A stretch of DNA of 5,046 nt from Candidatus Poribacteria bacterium. Its GTDB lineage: Bacteria; Poribacteria; WGA-4E; B28-G17. The translations under genes and the position numbers were made by a program. The notes beneath the pieces are model-generated. The model worked only from the letters and a program-made list of their open reading frames with translations, did not search any database and was not told the origin of the DNA. Each line of letters starts with the position of its first letter. Positions within the stretch are counted from its first letter, which is position 1. Below are positions 1 through 5,046 of the stretch, piece after piece. Where the stretch lies: NCBI GenBank assembly GCA_003645735.1, contig QNBQ01000181.1, positions 1 through 5,046 of the forward strand. Direction: 5' to 3'.

Positions 1-3000
1 ATAACCGAGGAGGACAAGGCCAGAGTAATCCTTGATCTGGACGGGATAATCACCTACAGGACCAGCAGGTTCGAGATCAGCGGCGTGATAACGGATGTGG
101 CGGGCAACCCCGTGGAAGGGGTCGTCGTGACGGACGTCGAGAGAGGGATCTCCGCCACGACCGGGCCCGACGGCAGATACACGCTGGTCTACACCGATTA
201 CGACACCAACCCGACCGAGGGCGAGGAGATCCAGCTGAAAATTGCCTACAAAGGGTTCTCCAGGCTGATAACGGCCACGGCCAGCTTGGCCGAGAGGATG
301 ATAGCCGTCGACGCGCGGATACTCCCCGTCACCATAGGCGGGCTCGCGGTCAACTCCAGCTACTACACCAGATCGCTCCTCAAACTGGCCGGCGATCTGA
401 CAAGCGAAATCCCCGGCCTCGGCCAGTTCATACCGCTCATGCTCGTCGATATCCTGTCCAAAGGCTATTACTTCGACCCGTTCACCGGCGAAAAACGATA
501 CGTGATCACCCCGCCGCTGCTGCCCACCTTCCCGGACGGGCCGCAGATCTTCAGGGACATCGCGGGACTGGAGATGGAGAGCTTCGGGAACGCCGTCCTG
601 CCCTCGCCGCTGGGCGGGGTGCTAGATCCGGCCGTCCTGAAGGGGTTGAGAGGCGTCGACTCCAAGATAGCCGGCAACAAGCTCGACCTTTACATCAAGG
701 TGCCTTATCCGGGGGTTGAGGCCGTTGAGCCTAAGCTCGTGGGGATCACCACGGTCAGCCCGACCTCCATCGAGAGGGTTGAAGCGGACGGCGAGTTCAC
801 CTACCAGTTCCAGCTCAACGAGGAGCTGGCGCTGCTCGTTCTGCCCTGGTGGCCCGGCTCCGACCTGGCGGATGAACCGGCCTTCAAGAGCGTGACCCTC
901 TACTACGCCGAGCTCGGCGAGGATTCGCTCGAAGCGCCGGTCGGCAGGGACGAATACAACCAGGTGCCGATGTCCCCTGAAAAGGTCGGCGATACCTATG
1001 TCTGGAAGGCCGATGTCAAGCTCAGCCCCGGCAAGAGATGCTACTACTTCTACGAGGTGACCATCTCGCCCGCGATCAAGGCGCCGTTCATCGGGATGGA
1101 CATCTACAAGTGGTCGATGCCTGATCCGCGCAACCTGCAGTTCGACGACAGGGGGATCATAAGCAGGGTGGTCGACGCGATCAAGACGGACTTCGCCTCG
1201 ATCATCAACGAGGAGATGGCCAAATACGGCGCCGATTTCCTCAAGAAGCTCGGAACTGATCCGGTCTACCTCCAGAGCCTGATGGGCAGGATAGCCCAGG
1301 CTGTGCAGCCCAAAGTGACGGAGGTCGTGGGCGAGATCATCGCCCAAATGCAGGGGGAGTCCGATCCTCTGATAGTCTCCTTCCTGACCGTCCCGTCCGC
1401 CCCCGAAAACGGCTCGCTGTGGGTGGCCCACTTCGACATCAGCCCCAACGTTGTCTACGACGGCCGATATGAGCTGCAGATCGCCCTGAAGGGGGCCGAA
1501 GGGGTCATCGAGGAGATCAAGGGCAAAACCCTGATCCTCGACAGATCGGCCGCCTCGCCCGAGGGGATGACCATAACGCTTGAGCCCGGAAGGAACGCCG
1601 GGTTCTACCAGAGGGAGGACGGCGTCTACGTGGCCGCGGCCAAGGCTGAGATCGCCACGGTCAGGCTGACGGCCAGATACGTCACCACCGACGCCGTCGG
1701 CGCGCTGATCCAGGTTCTGAACTACAGCGAGGATCCGACAGAGCAGGCCTCCATGCCCTGGATGCCGGCCAACATCGAGTTCGTCATCGGATACGCCCTG
1801 ACCCAAGGGTATATAAGCGAGGAGCTGATCGATGAGCTGATCAAGAACCCCACCCTCGACACGCTCAGGAAGGTGGCCGAGGAGCTGTCGGCCAAGAGGG
1901 ATCAGATCTGGGAAGGGCTGAGGAAGCTCGATCCGAACGCCATAGCCGCCATAGAGAAGGAGCTGACGCCGCAGGACAGGGCGGCGCTCAAGAGGATAGA
2001 GGAGCTGCTCGGCAAGCTGCTGGCCGGCCAGCTGACCGCCGACGACGTGATGCAGGTCATCCAAAGCGGCATATTCGCCAACCTGAAGAAGATGCTCGGC
2101 ATGCTGACATACTTCTCCATCTCGCCCCTGCAGATCGGCCCGACCGGCCTCTACTCCACCGAGGTGCTGCTGCCCGTCGAGGGCAGGTTCTGGCTGAGGG
2201 TCGTGCCGTTCGACGACATCCTCAACATGGAGGTGACCGGCCCGGTCGTCAGGCTGGACGTGGTTCCGTGGGTGCCTGACGTGGTCCAGATCGTCGAGCC
2301 GGCCGAGGGGACGAAGCTGATGCCGGGCGAGCTGACGATCAAATACAGGATGGTCAAGCGGACCGGCCACCCGATAACCTCCGCCGTCCTGCAATACGCG
2401 ATCGTCCCGCTCGAGGGAGGCGAGCTTGAGTGGAAGGACGCCGTGGCGCTCGATCCCGCCGTCCTCACCGGGATGAAGGAGGGCGACGAGGGAGAGGTCA
2501 AGTGGGTCGTCGATTACGACCTGCTCCGCAGCCCTTCGATGCAGGTCGCCCTCAGGATCAAAGTCGTCAACGCCATAGACGCCGAGTCGGCAGTCCCCGC
2601 GATCTATCCGCTGGCCTACACCGCCGAGATCGTCAAGATCGAAACCCAGGACGACGAGGGGAACTTCTTCGAGGTTCAGCCGGATGAGGAGGGCACCTAC
2701 TGGGTGGCGGCGCTGGCCAGGGTGACGGCCAAAGTGGAGGCGACGCCCGGCTCCTACGCTAAGGTCTTCCTCGTCGTCTCCCAGGAGGGAGCTGAAGTGA
2801 CGGAGATCGAGTTCGACGAGGATCTGGGCGGAGGGCTGTTCAGGTTGACGGCCGACACCAGGGAGCTGCCCAACGGCCTGTATGCGATCCACGCCGAGGC
2901 GAGGGACGAGCAGGGGAACGTTGTGACCGACATCATGCCGGAAAAAACGATCAGGATAGCCAACGTGGTCAACGTCGAGGGCAAGCCGATCGAGCTGGTT

Positions 3001-5046
3001 AACATAGTCAACACGCTGACGAACGGCAAGCCGGTGGAGAGAACGCTCGACGCGCCCAAGCCGATCGGCGGCCTGGCCGAGTTCAAGGTGAAGGCCTTCT
3101 TCGTGAAGAGGGCGGTCATGGAGGTGACGGACGAGCAAGGCGCGCCGGTGACGACCATCACTGGCGAGGTGGCCGAGCTGCCCGACGAGTTCGGCCTGAA
3201 AGAGGTGACCTTCAGGTGGGACACGGACGGCCTGAACGGGGTCTACCTGTTGACCTTCAAGCTGTGGGGCAGCCCGCCGGTGATCGTCGGGCCGGTCGAG
3301 ATCGTCGTCGACAACACCCCGCCGACGGTCGCGTTCGAGGCGCCCACCCCCGGCTCAACCGTGACCACGCTGCCGCTGGTCTGGGCGAGCTACTCCGACG
3401 CCTCGGGCGTCAAGAGGGCCAGCTTCGAGCTGGAGAACCCCGCCGGCGAGGTGACGAAGCTAGAGTTCACGCCGGGCGACGAACCGATAACCGGCTCGAA
3501 CGAGGTGAAGGGCGATGAGGCTCACCTCCTGACCGTCGAGCCGAACAGGGCGATCTACAAGGCGCTGGCCCCGCTCGTCGACGGCGTCTACACCGCTAAG
3601 ATCACCGTTGAGGATCTGGCCGGCAACGAGTCCGAGGCGACGGTCAAGTTCGTCGTGGGCGAGGAGAAGCCGCCTGTCGTCCTGGAGTTCGGCCCCGAGG
3701 GCGTTGTGACGACGCCCAGGCCGAAGATCTACCTCGCCTTCACGGACGACTTCTCCGGCGTCGAGAGCGTGGTCATCAAGCTCGACGGCGCCGAGCTGGC
3801 CGTTGAGATGACGGAGAGCTCCGCCACGGCGACGCCTGATTCCGACCTGAAACCCGGCGCCCACGAGGTGGAAGCGACCCTCACCGACAGGGCGGGCAAA
3901 TCGACGACGGTGAGATGGCAGTTCACCGTGAAGCTCGATACCACCGGCCCGGTCGTGACCGCCTACTCGCCCGTCGGAACCGTCCGCACTGCCGAGCCGA
4001 CGATCATCGTCTCCTTCACCGACGAGTCGAAGGTGGCCAAGGTCGAGTTCGACGTGGCCGGCCAGAAGCACACGGTCGAGAACCCCGAAAACACCGCCTC
4101 CTTCAAGCCCGCCCCGCTGGACGAGGGCGAGGTCGTGGTCAAGGTCACGCTCACCGACGAGTTCGGCAACGCCTCGACGGTCGAGTGGAGCTTCACGGTC
4201 GACCTGGACACCGAGCCGCCGGTTGTGACCGCCTACTCGCCGACGGACGTCGTCTACACCGACTCGCCGACCGTGACCGTCTCCTTCACCGATGAGTCGA
4301 AGGTGACGAGGGTCGAGTTCGACGTGGCGGGCAAGAGGCGGACAGTCACCCCCAACGCTCCCGCCGGCTCGGCCAGCTTCAAGGTCACGGGCCTGAGCGA
4401 GGGGGAGACGCCGGTCAAGGTGACGCTGACCGATGAGGCGGGCAACTCGACATCGGTCGAGTGGAGCTTCACCGTTATCCCCGACACCACCCCGCCCGTG
4501 CTGACGGCGATGGCGCCTCAGGGTGTGATCTCGAACCAGAAGCCGGTCATAACGGCGGCCTACTCGGACGACCTGTCGGGCGTGAACGTTGGCTCGGTGA
4601 GGCTGTATCTGGACGGCAAGAGGGTGGCCGCCAAGGCGAGCGCCACGGGCGTCTCATACACGCCGACCTCGCCGCTGGAGGAGGGCGACCACACCGTCAA
4701 GCTGGAGCTCGCCGATAAGGCGGGCAACAAGGCGAGCTACGAGTGGAGCTTCACGGTCCAGATCGACGTCGTGCCGCCGGTCGTGACGCTCACCTCCCCC
4801 TTGGATCTGATATGCGATCCGAAGCCCACGATAAGGGTGGCCTACACCGACGACAAATCGGGCGTCGATGAGGGTTCGGTGGCCCTCTACCTGGACGGGA
4901 AGAAGGTGAGCGCGGAGGTCACGGCGGCCCAGGCGACCTACACGCCCAAGGCGCCGATATCGGTCGGCGAGCACAAGGTGAAGGTGGAGCTTGCCGATAA
5001 AGTAGGCAACAAGGCGAGCTACGAGTGGAGCTTCAAGGTGGAGGAC
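1..5046 (+). CDS. Giant multidomain Ig-like repeat surface/secreted protein, partial at both ends
   Basis: Frame 1 reads through all 1,682 codons without a stop. It gives a protein of coherent domains, so the gene enters at the left edge and leaves at the right. No start can be chosen: the first in-frame ATG (298-300, M100) lies inside a recognisable domain. The order is a carboxypeptidase-regulatory-like domain, an unassigned stretch, an E-set-like beta module, two helical blocks alternating with beta regions, three divergent Ig-like modules, then six Ig-like repeats. Only two cysteines occur (C347, C1605), the composition is acidic and rich in Val, Thr and Glu, and no catalytic motif is visible. 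Such architectures are typical of exported adhesins, stalk proteins and matrix proteins. A surface-structural role is inferred, because neither signal peptide nor anchor is in view. A C-terminal or N-terminal enzyme domain beyond the window cannot be excluded. Arginine is mostly AGG/AGA. The frame is secure; the function is only a class-level call. Confidence 0.93.
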   Translation, partial: MTEEDKARVILDLDGIITYRTSRFEISGVITDVAGNPVEGVVVTDVERGISATTGPDGRYTLVYTDYDTNPTEGEEIQLKIAYKGFSRLITATASLAERMIAVDARILPVTIGGLAVNSSYYTRSLLKLAGDLTSEIPGLGQFIPLMLVDILSKGYYFDPFTGEKRYVITPPLLPTFPDGPQIFRDIAGLEMESFGNAVLPSPLGGVLDPAVLKGLRGVDSKIAGNKLDLYIKVPYPGVEAVEPKLVGITTVSPTSIERVEADGEFTYQFQLNEELALLVLPWWPGSDLADEPAFKSVTLYYAELGEDSLEAPVGRDEYNQVPMSPEKVGDTYVWKADVKLSPGKRCYYFYEVTISPAIKAPFIGMDIYKWSMPDPRNLQFDDRGIISRVVDAIKTDFASIINEEMAKYGADFLKKLGTDPVYLQSLMGRIAQAVQPKVTEVVGEIIAQMQGESDPLIVSFLTVPSAPENGSLWVAHFDISPNVVYDGRYELQIALKGAEGVIEEIKGKTLILDRSAASPEGMTITLEPGRNAGFYQREDGVYVAAAKAEIATVRLTARYVTTDAVGALIQVLNYSEDPTEQASMPWMPANIEFVIGYALTQGYISEELIDELIKNPTLDTLRKVAEELSAKRDQIWEGLRKLDPNAIAAIEKELTPQDRAALKRIEELLGKLLAGQLTADDVMQVIQSGIFANLKKMLGMLTYFSISPLQIGPTGLYSTEVLLPVEGRFWLRVVPFDDILNMEVTGPVVRLDVVPWVPDVVQIVEPAEGTKLMPGELTIKYRMVKRTGHPITSAVLQYAIVPLEGGELEWKDAVALDPAVLTGMKEGDEGEVKWVVDYDLLRSPSMQVALRIKVVNAIDAESAVPAIYPLAYTAEIVKIETQDDEGNFFEVQPDEEGTYWVAALARVTAKVEATPGSYAKVFLVVSQEGAEVTEIEFDEDLGGGLFRLTADTRELPNGLYAIHAEARDEQGNVVTDIMPEKTIRIANVVNVEGKPIELVNIVNTLTNGKPVERTLDAPKPIGGLAEFKVKAFFVKRAVMEVTDEQGAPVTTITGEVAELPDEFGLKEVTFRWDTDGLNGVYLLTFKLWGSPPVIVGPVEIVVDNTPPTVAFEAPTPGSTVTTLPLVWASYSDASGVKRASFELENPAGEVTKLEFTPGDEPITGSNEVKGDEAHLLTVEPNRAIYKALAPLVDGVYTAKITVEDLAGNESEATVKFVVGEEKPPVVLEFGPEGVVTTPRPKIYLAFTDDFSGVESVVIKLDGAELAVEMTESSATATPDSDLKPGAHEVEATLTDRAGKSTTVRWQFTVKLDTTGPVVTAYSPVGTVRTAEPTIIVSFTDESKVAKVEFDVAGQKHTVENPENTASFKPAPLDEGEVVVKVTLTDEFGNASTVEWSFTVDLDTEPPVVTAYSPTDVVYTDSPTVTVSFTDESKVTRVEFDVAGKRRTVTPNAPAGSASFKVTGLSEGETPVKVTLTDEAGNSTSVEWSFTVIPDTTPPVLTAMAPQGVISNQKPVITAAYSDDLSGVNVGSVRLYLDGKRVAAKASATGVSYTPTSPLEEGDHTVKLELADKAGNKASYEWSFTVQIDVVPPVVTLTSPLDLICDPKPTIRVAYTDDKSGVDEGSVALYLDGKKVSAEVTAAQATYTPKAPISVGEHKVKVELADKVGNKASYEWSFKVED
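70..324 (+). other. Carboxypeptidase regulatory-like domain (residues ~24-108)
   Basis: The segment opens with ISGVITDVAGNPVEGVVVT and continues with TTGPDGRYTL. This is the usual signature of the CarboxypepD_reg-like/CNA-B-like beta sandwich: a G-x-V-x-D strand, a G-x-P-V-x-G turn, then a T-x-x-D-G-x-Y turn. It then carries an acidic loop (YDTNPTEGEE) and strands QLKIAYKGFS and ERMIAVDARIL, which fit the closing half of the fold. The family is a non-catalytic seven-strand prealbumin-like module found in surface proteins, TonB-linked receptors and secreted enzymes, where it acts as spacer or binding module. The short stretch before it (residues 1-23) belongs to a preceding module cut by the window edge. 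Confidence 0.8.
325..720 (+). other. Unassigned region with amphipathic helical part (residues 109-240)
   Basis: I do not recognise a family here. Residues about 121-156 (from YYTRSLLKLAGDL to MLVDILSKG) look like two amphipathic or moderately hydrophobic helices. They are too broken by charged residues and prolines to be a clear transmembrane segment. A Pro/Gly/Phe-rich stretch follows, including YYFDPFTGEKRYVITPPLLP. Residues 221-240 return to beta character (NKLDLYIKVPYPGVE). The region could be a linker or a small mixed alpha/beta domain between the carboxypeptidase-regulatory-like domain and the next beta module. Confidence 0.4.
721..1092 (+). other. E-set/Ig-like beta module (residues ~241-364)
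   Basis: Alternating hydrophobic patterns indicate a beta sandwich: VGITTVSP, FTYQFQLNEE, FKSVTLYYAEL, then VPMSP-x8-YVWKADVKLSPGKR and YYFYEVTIS. A variable Tyr strand, a V-P-M turn, a G-D-x-Y-V-W-K-A strand and a closing Y-Y-F-Y-E-V strand resemble the Ig-like E-set domains that precede or follow glycoside hydrolases, and also fibronectin-III-like modules in surface proteins. The WW pair at 283-284 (LPWWPGSD) is a possible exposed aromatic patch, but carbohydrate binding is speculation. C347 lies just before the last strand. Fold class is moderately supported; family is not assigned. Confidence 0.5.
1150..1374 (+). other. Helical block 1 (residues ~384-458)
   Basis: From RGIISRVVDAIK through EEMAKYGADFLKKLG to VVGEIIAQMQGES the sequence has the i/i+3/i+4 hydrophobic spacing of two or three amphipathic helices. 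It contains almost no beta-type alternation and only a few prolines at turns. Inside a protein that is otherwise beta sandwich this is a distinct insertion or small helical domain. It is followed directly by strands (PLIVSFLTVPS). I do not recognise the family. Confidence 0.45.
1375..1725 (+). other. Beta-rich region (residues ~459-575)
   Basis: Strand-like stretches include LIVSFLTVP, LWVAHFDISP, GRYELQIALKG, KTLILDRS, MTITLEPG, GVYVAAAKAEIATVRLTARY and ALIQVLNY. The pattern ISP-x-VVYDG-x-YELQIAL looks like an Ig-like edge plus closing strand, so one or two beta sandwiches are likely. No conserved family signature is evident. The region sits between two helical blocks. Confidence 0.4.
1804..2109 (+). 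other. Helical block 2 (residues ~602-703)
   Basis: Roughly one hundred residues of amphipathic helix: ISEELIDELIKNP, LRKVAEELSAKRDQIWEGLRKL, NAIAAIEKELTPQDRAALK, RIEELLGKLLAGQL and TADDVMQVIQSG. It is rich in Leu, Glu, Lys and Ala. Leucine spacing in KRIEELLGKLLAGQL would allow a short helical hairpin or coiled coil, but no long uninterrupted heptad array is present. It is flanked by beta regions on both sides. Family not recognised. Confidence 0.5.
2110..2274 (+). other. Short beta segment after helical block 2 (residues ~704-758)
   Basis: This segment has strands YFSISPLQIG, GLYSTEVLLPVEG, RFWLRVVPFDD and VVRLDVVP. It resembles the beta region that follows helical block 1 in carrying an ISP turn and a G-x-Y strand, so the helix-plus-beta unit may have been duplicated long ago. 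It leads into the first Ig-like module at WVPDVVQIVEP. Confidence 0.35.
2275..2640 (+). other. Divergent Ig-like/FN3-like module 1 (residues ~759-880)
   Basis: It begins VQIVEPAEGTKLMPGELTI, the common entry of Ig-like surface modules (V-x-I-x-x-P-x-x-G, then a strand I-K-Y). Later strands are AVLQYAIVPLEGG, GEVKWVVDYDLL and MQVALRIKVVNAID, consistent with a beta sandwich of about 120 residues. The closing strand LRIKVVNAIDAES parallels the D-x-AGN closing strand of the later repeats but lacks the AGN triad. Confidence 0.5.
2641..2949 (+). other. Divergent Ig-like module 2 (residues ~881-983)
   Basis: Strands YWVAALARVTAKVEA, AKVFLVVSQEG and LFRLTADTRELP are followed by a closing strand NGLYAIHAEARDEQGNVV. 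The D-T-x-x-L-x-N-G-x-Y turn (D952-Y961) followed by A-x-D-x-x-G-N-x-V is the usual end of bacterial Ig-like repeats. The same D-T-x-x-L-x-G-x-Y turn recurs at D1074-Y1082 in the next module, which supports common ancestry. Confidence 0.55.
2950..3309 (+). other. Divergent Ig-like module 3 (residues ~984-1103)
   Basis: The module runs from IANVVNVEGKPIELV through EFKVKAFFVKRAVMEVTDEQG and the turn FRWDTDGLNGVYLLTFKLWG to VGPVEIVVD, immediately before the NTPP that opens the repeat array. Its W-D-T-x-G-L-x-G-x-Y turn matches module 2. The 'D-T-x-G-L-x-G-x-Y-x-L-x-x-x-A' type turn is widespread in bacterial Ig-like surface domains. The module is not similar enough to the array repeats to count as one of them. 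Confidence 0.5.
3310..3660 (+). repeat. Ig-like repeat R1 (residues 1104-1220), with a ~25-residue expansion
   Basis: Opens DNTPPTVAFEAPTPGST, has ASYSDASGVKRASFEL at the central hairpin, and closes LVDGVYTAKITVEDLAGNES then ATVKFVV. At 117 residues it is about 25 longer than its neighbours. The extra sequence lies between the hairpin and the closing strands (around 1150-1185, including GDEPITGSNEVKGDEAHLL). It lacks the W-x-F closing motif, having V-K-F instead. It is the most divergent member of the array. Confidence 0.75.
3661..3939 (+). repeat. Ig-like repeat R2 (residues 1221-1313)
   Basis: Opens EEKPPVVLEFGPEG, carries FTDDFSGVESVVIKLDG in the canonical SGV form, and closes GAHEVEATLTDRAGKSTT then VRWQFTVKLD. 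It is 93 residues long. AGK replaces AGN in the closing turn. It retains the LDG hairpin of R5 and R6 but the D-L-x-P-G-x-H-E-V strand of the general consensus. Confidence 0.8.
3940..4209 (+). repeat. Ig-like repeat R3 (residues 1314-1403)
   Basis: Ninety residues, opening TTGPVVTAYSP and closing VTLTDEFGNAS then VEWSFTVDLD. The hairpin is FTDESKVAKVEFDVAG: the SGV of other repeats is replaced by SKV and the LDG by DVAG. By hand alignment it is about 60% identical to R4 with one two-residue gap. It shares exact DNA blocks with R4 at 3955-3971/4225-4241, 4008-4022/4278-4292 and 4041-4058/4311-4328, all offset by 270 bp. Confidence 0.85.
4210..4485 (+). repeat. Ig-like repeat R4 (residues 1404-1495)
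   Basis: Ninety-two residues, opening TEPPVVTAYSP and closing VTLTDEAGNSTS then VEWSFTVIPD. It carries the same ESKV/FDVAG hairpin variant as R3, so R3 and R4 form a sub-pair. The block 4454-4472 (19 bp) is identical to 4178-4196 in R3 and encodes the VEWSFT closing strand. Confidence 0.85.
4486..4767 (+). repeat. Ig-like repeat R5 (residues 1496-1589)
   Basis: Ninety-four residues, opening TTPPVLTAMAP. The hairpin is SDDLSGV-x-x-GSV-x-LYLDGK, and it closes LELADKAGNKASYEWSFTV. It aligns without gaps to R6 with about 52 identities over 93 positions by hand count. Together with R6 it forms the second sub-pair, marked by ADK-x-GNKASYEWSF. Confidence 0.85.
4723..4753 (+). repeat. 31-bp perfect direct repeat, copy 1 (in R5)
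   Basis: This block encodes GNKASYEWSF and is identical at every base to 5005-5035. The spacing is 282 bp, exactly 94 codons. The surrounding DNA of R5 and R6 has many synonymous and non-synonymous differences, so this block stands out as unusually conserved. Confidence 0.9.
4768..5046 (+). repeat. Ig-like repeat R6 (residues 1590-1682), reaching the right edge
   Basis: Opens VVPPVVTLTSP, hairpin TDDKSGVDEGSVALYLDGK, closes VELADKVGNKASYEWSFKVED at the window edge. The last residues sit where the next repeat's opening PP would follow, so the array may continue. It holds C1605, one of only two cysteines in the window, in the loop LDLICDPKP where the other repeats have no cysteine. Confidence 0.83.
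5005..5035 (+). repeat. 31-bp perfect direct repeat, copy 2 (in R6)
   Basis: Second copy of the block at 4723-4753, in the same codon phase and at the same position within its repeat. Recombination between the copies would delete or add exactly one 94-residue module in frame. Confidence 0.9.

Larger units (their letters stand above)
3310..5046 (+). repeat. Array of six tandem Ig-like repeats, continuing past the right edge
   Basis: Six consecutive modules each open with a (P/G)P-V/T motif (P1107, P1224, P1317, P1406, P1498, P1592). Each carries a Y/F-T/S-D strand turn and an exposed L-D-G or D-V-A-G hairpin. Each closes with D-x-A/F-G-N/K and a V strand; the last five have W-x-F-x-V (W1306, W1396, W1488, W1582, W1676). 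Period is 117 residues for the first, then 93, 90, 92, 94 and at least 93. The array runs off the window, so the true copy number is unknown. Tandem Ig-like sandwiches of this kind form rigid stalks in adhesins and S-layer-associated proteins. The D-rich turns could bind calcium, but that is inference. Confidence 0.88.

Noticed and set aside
361..477. Possible transmembrane segment around residues 121-156
   Set aside because: Hydrophobic runs are broken by Arg, Lys, Asp, Glu and Pro every few residues, so amphipathic helices are more likely than a membrane span.
622..3138. Minus-strand open frame of 838 codons
   Set aside because: It lies codon-on-codon opposite the real gene. Its end at 622 is a CTA leucine codon of the + frame, and it is open only because TTA, CTA and TCA are almost absent there. 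The translation is Arg/His/Asp/Gly/Leu-heavy with no domain signature.
2754..3224. Minus-strand open frame of 156 codons rich in Ser/Thr/Leu
   Set aside because: An out-of-phase shadow over the divergent Ig modules. Its low-complexity Ser/Thr composition is the complement of Gly/Asp/Glu/Val codons in the real frame.
3460..4071. Minus-strand open frame of 203 codons
   Set aside because: Same antisense register as the 838-codon frame; it ends at the + strand CTA at 3460. It covers Ig repeats R1-R3 and has no independent protein features.
3915..4295. Plus-strand open frame of 126 codons in another phase
   Set aside because: Arg/Gly/His-rich translation overlapping R2-R4, a typical +2/+3 shadow of a GC-rich gene. 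The repetitive look comes from the underlying Ig repeats.
4654..4974. Minus-strand open frame of 106 codons
   Set aside because: Again the codon-aligned antisense frame, ending at the + strand TCA at 4654, within repeats R5 and R6.
3940..5046. Possible CRISPR-like or mobile direct repeats because short identical blocks recur
   Set aside because: The blocks recur at 270 and 282 bp, whole numbers of codons, inside homologous protein modules. They encode conserved strands of the Ig-like fold, and there are no short regular spacers.

Overview
The whole window is the inside of one very large protein-coding gene on the + strand. Frame 1 is open from base 1 to base 5046: 1,682 codons with no stop, no credible start and no intergenic DNA. 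Both ends of the gene lie outside the window. The long minus-strand reading frames are antisense shadows of this gene. I found no RNA gene, promoter, terminator, mobile element or CRISPR array.

The protein looks like a modular, all-beta-rich surface or secreted protein. In order (residues counted from the window edge) I see: a carboxypeptidase-regulatory-like beta sandwich (about 24-108); an unrecognised stretch with an amphipathic helical part (109-240); a beta module of E-set/Ig-like appearance (241-364); a helical block (384-458); a beta region (459-575); a second helical block (602-703); a short beta segment (704-758); three divergent Ig-like modules (759-880, 881-983, 984-1103); and a C-terminal array of six Ig-like repeats (1104-1682) that runs off the right edge. 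The last five repeats have a regular period of 90-94 residues. The array shows signs of recent internal duplication: repeats 3 and 4 are about 60% identical, repeats 5 and 6 about 55%, and a perfect 31-bp direct repeat links the ends of repeats 5 and 6.

The organism cannot be named with confidence. The DNA is GC-rich, yet about 50 of about 60 arginine codons are AGG/AGA, and ATA is used freely for isoleucine. That mix is common in thermophiles, many archaea and some uncultured bacterial phyla whose genomes carry giant Ig-repeat proteins. The protein has only two cysteines, as expected for an extracellular stalk or adhesin. No catalytic motif is visible. The likeliest role is structural or adhesive: a stalk of beta-sandwich modules projecting from the cell or forming part of a secreted matrix. 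This is inferred from architecture only, since the signal peptide and the cell-surface anchor, if present, are outside the window.
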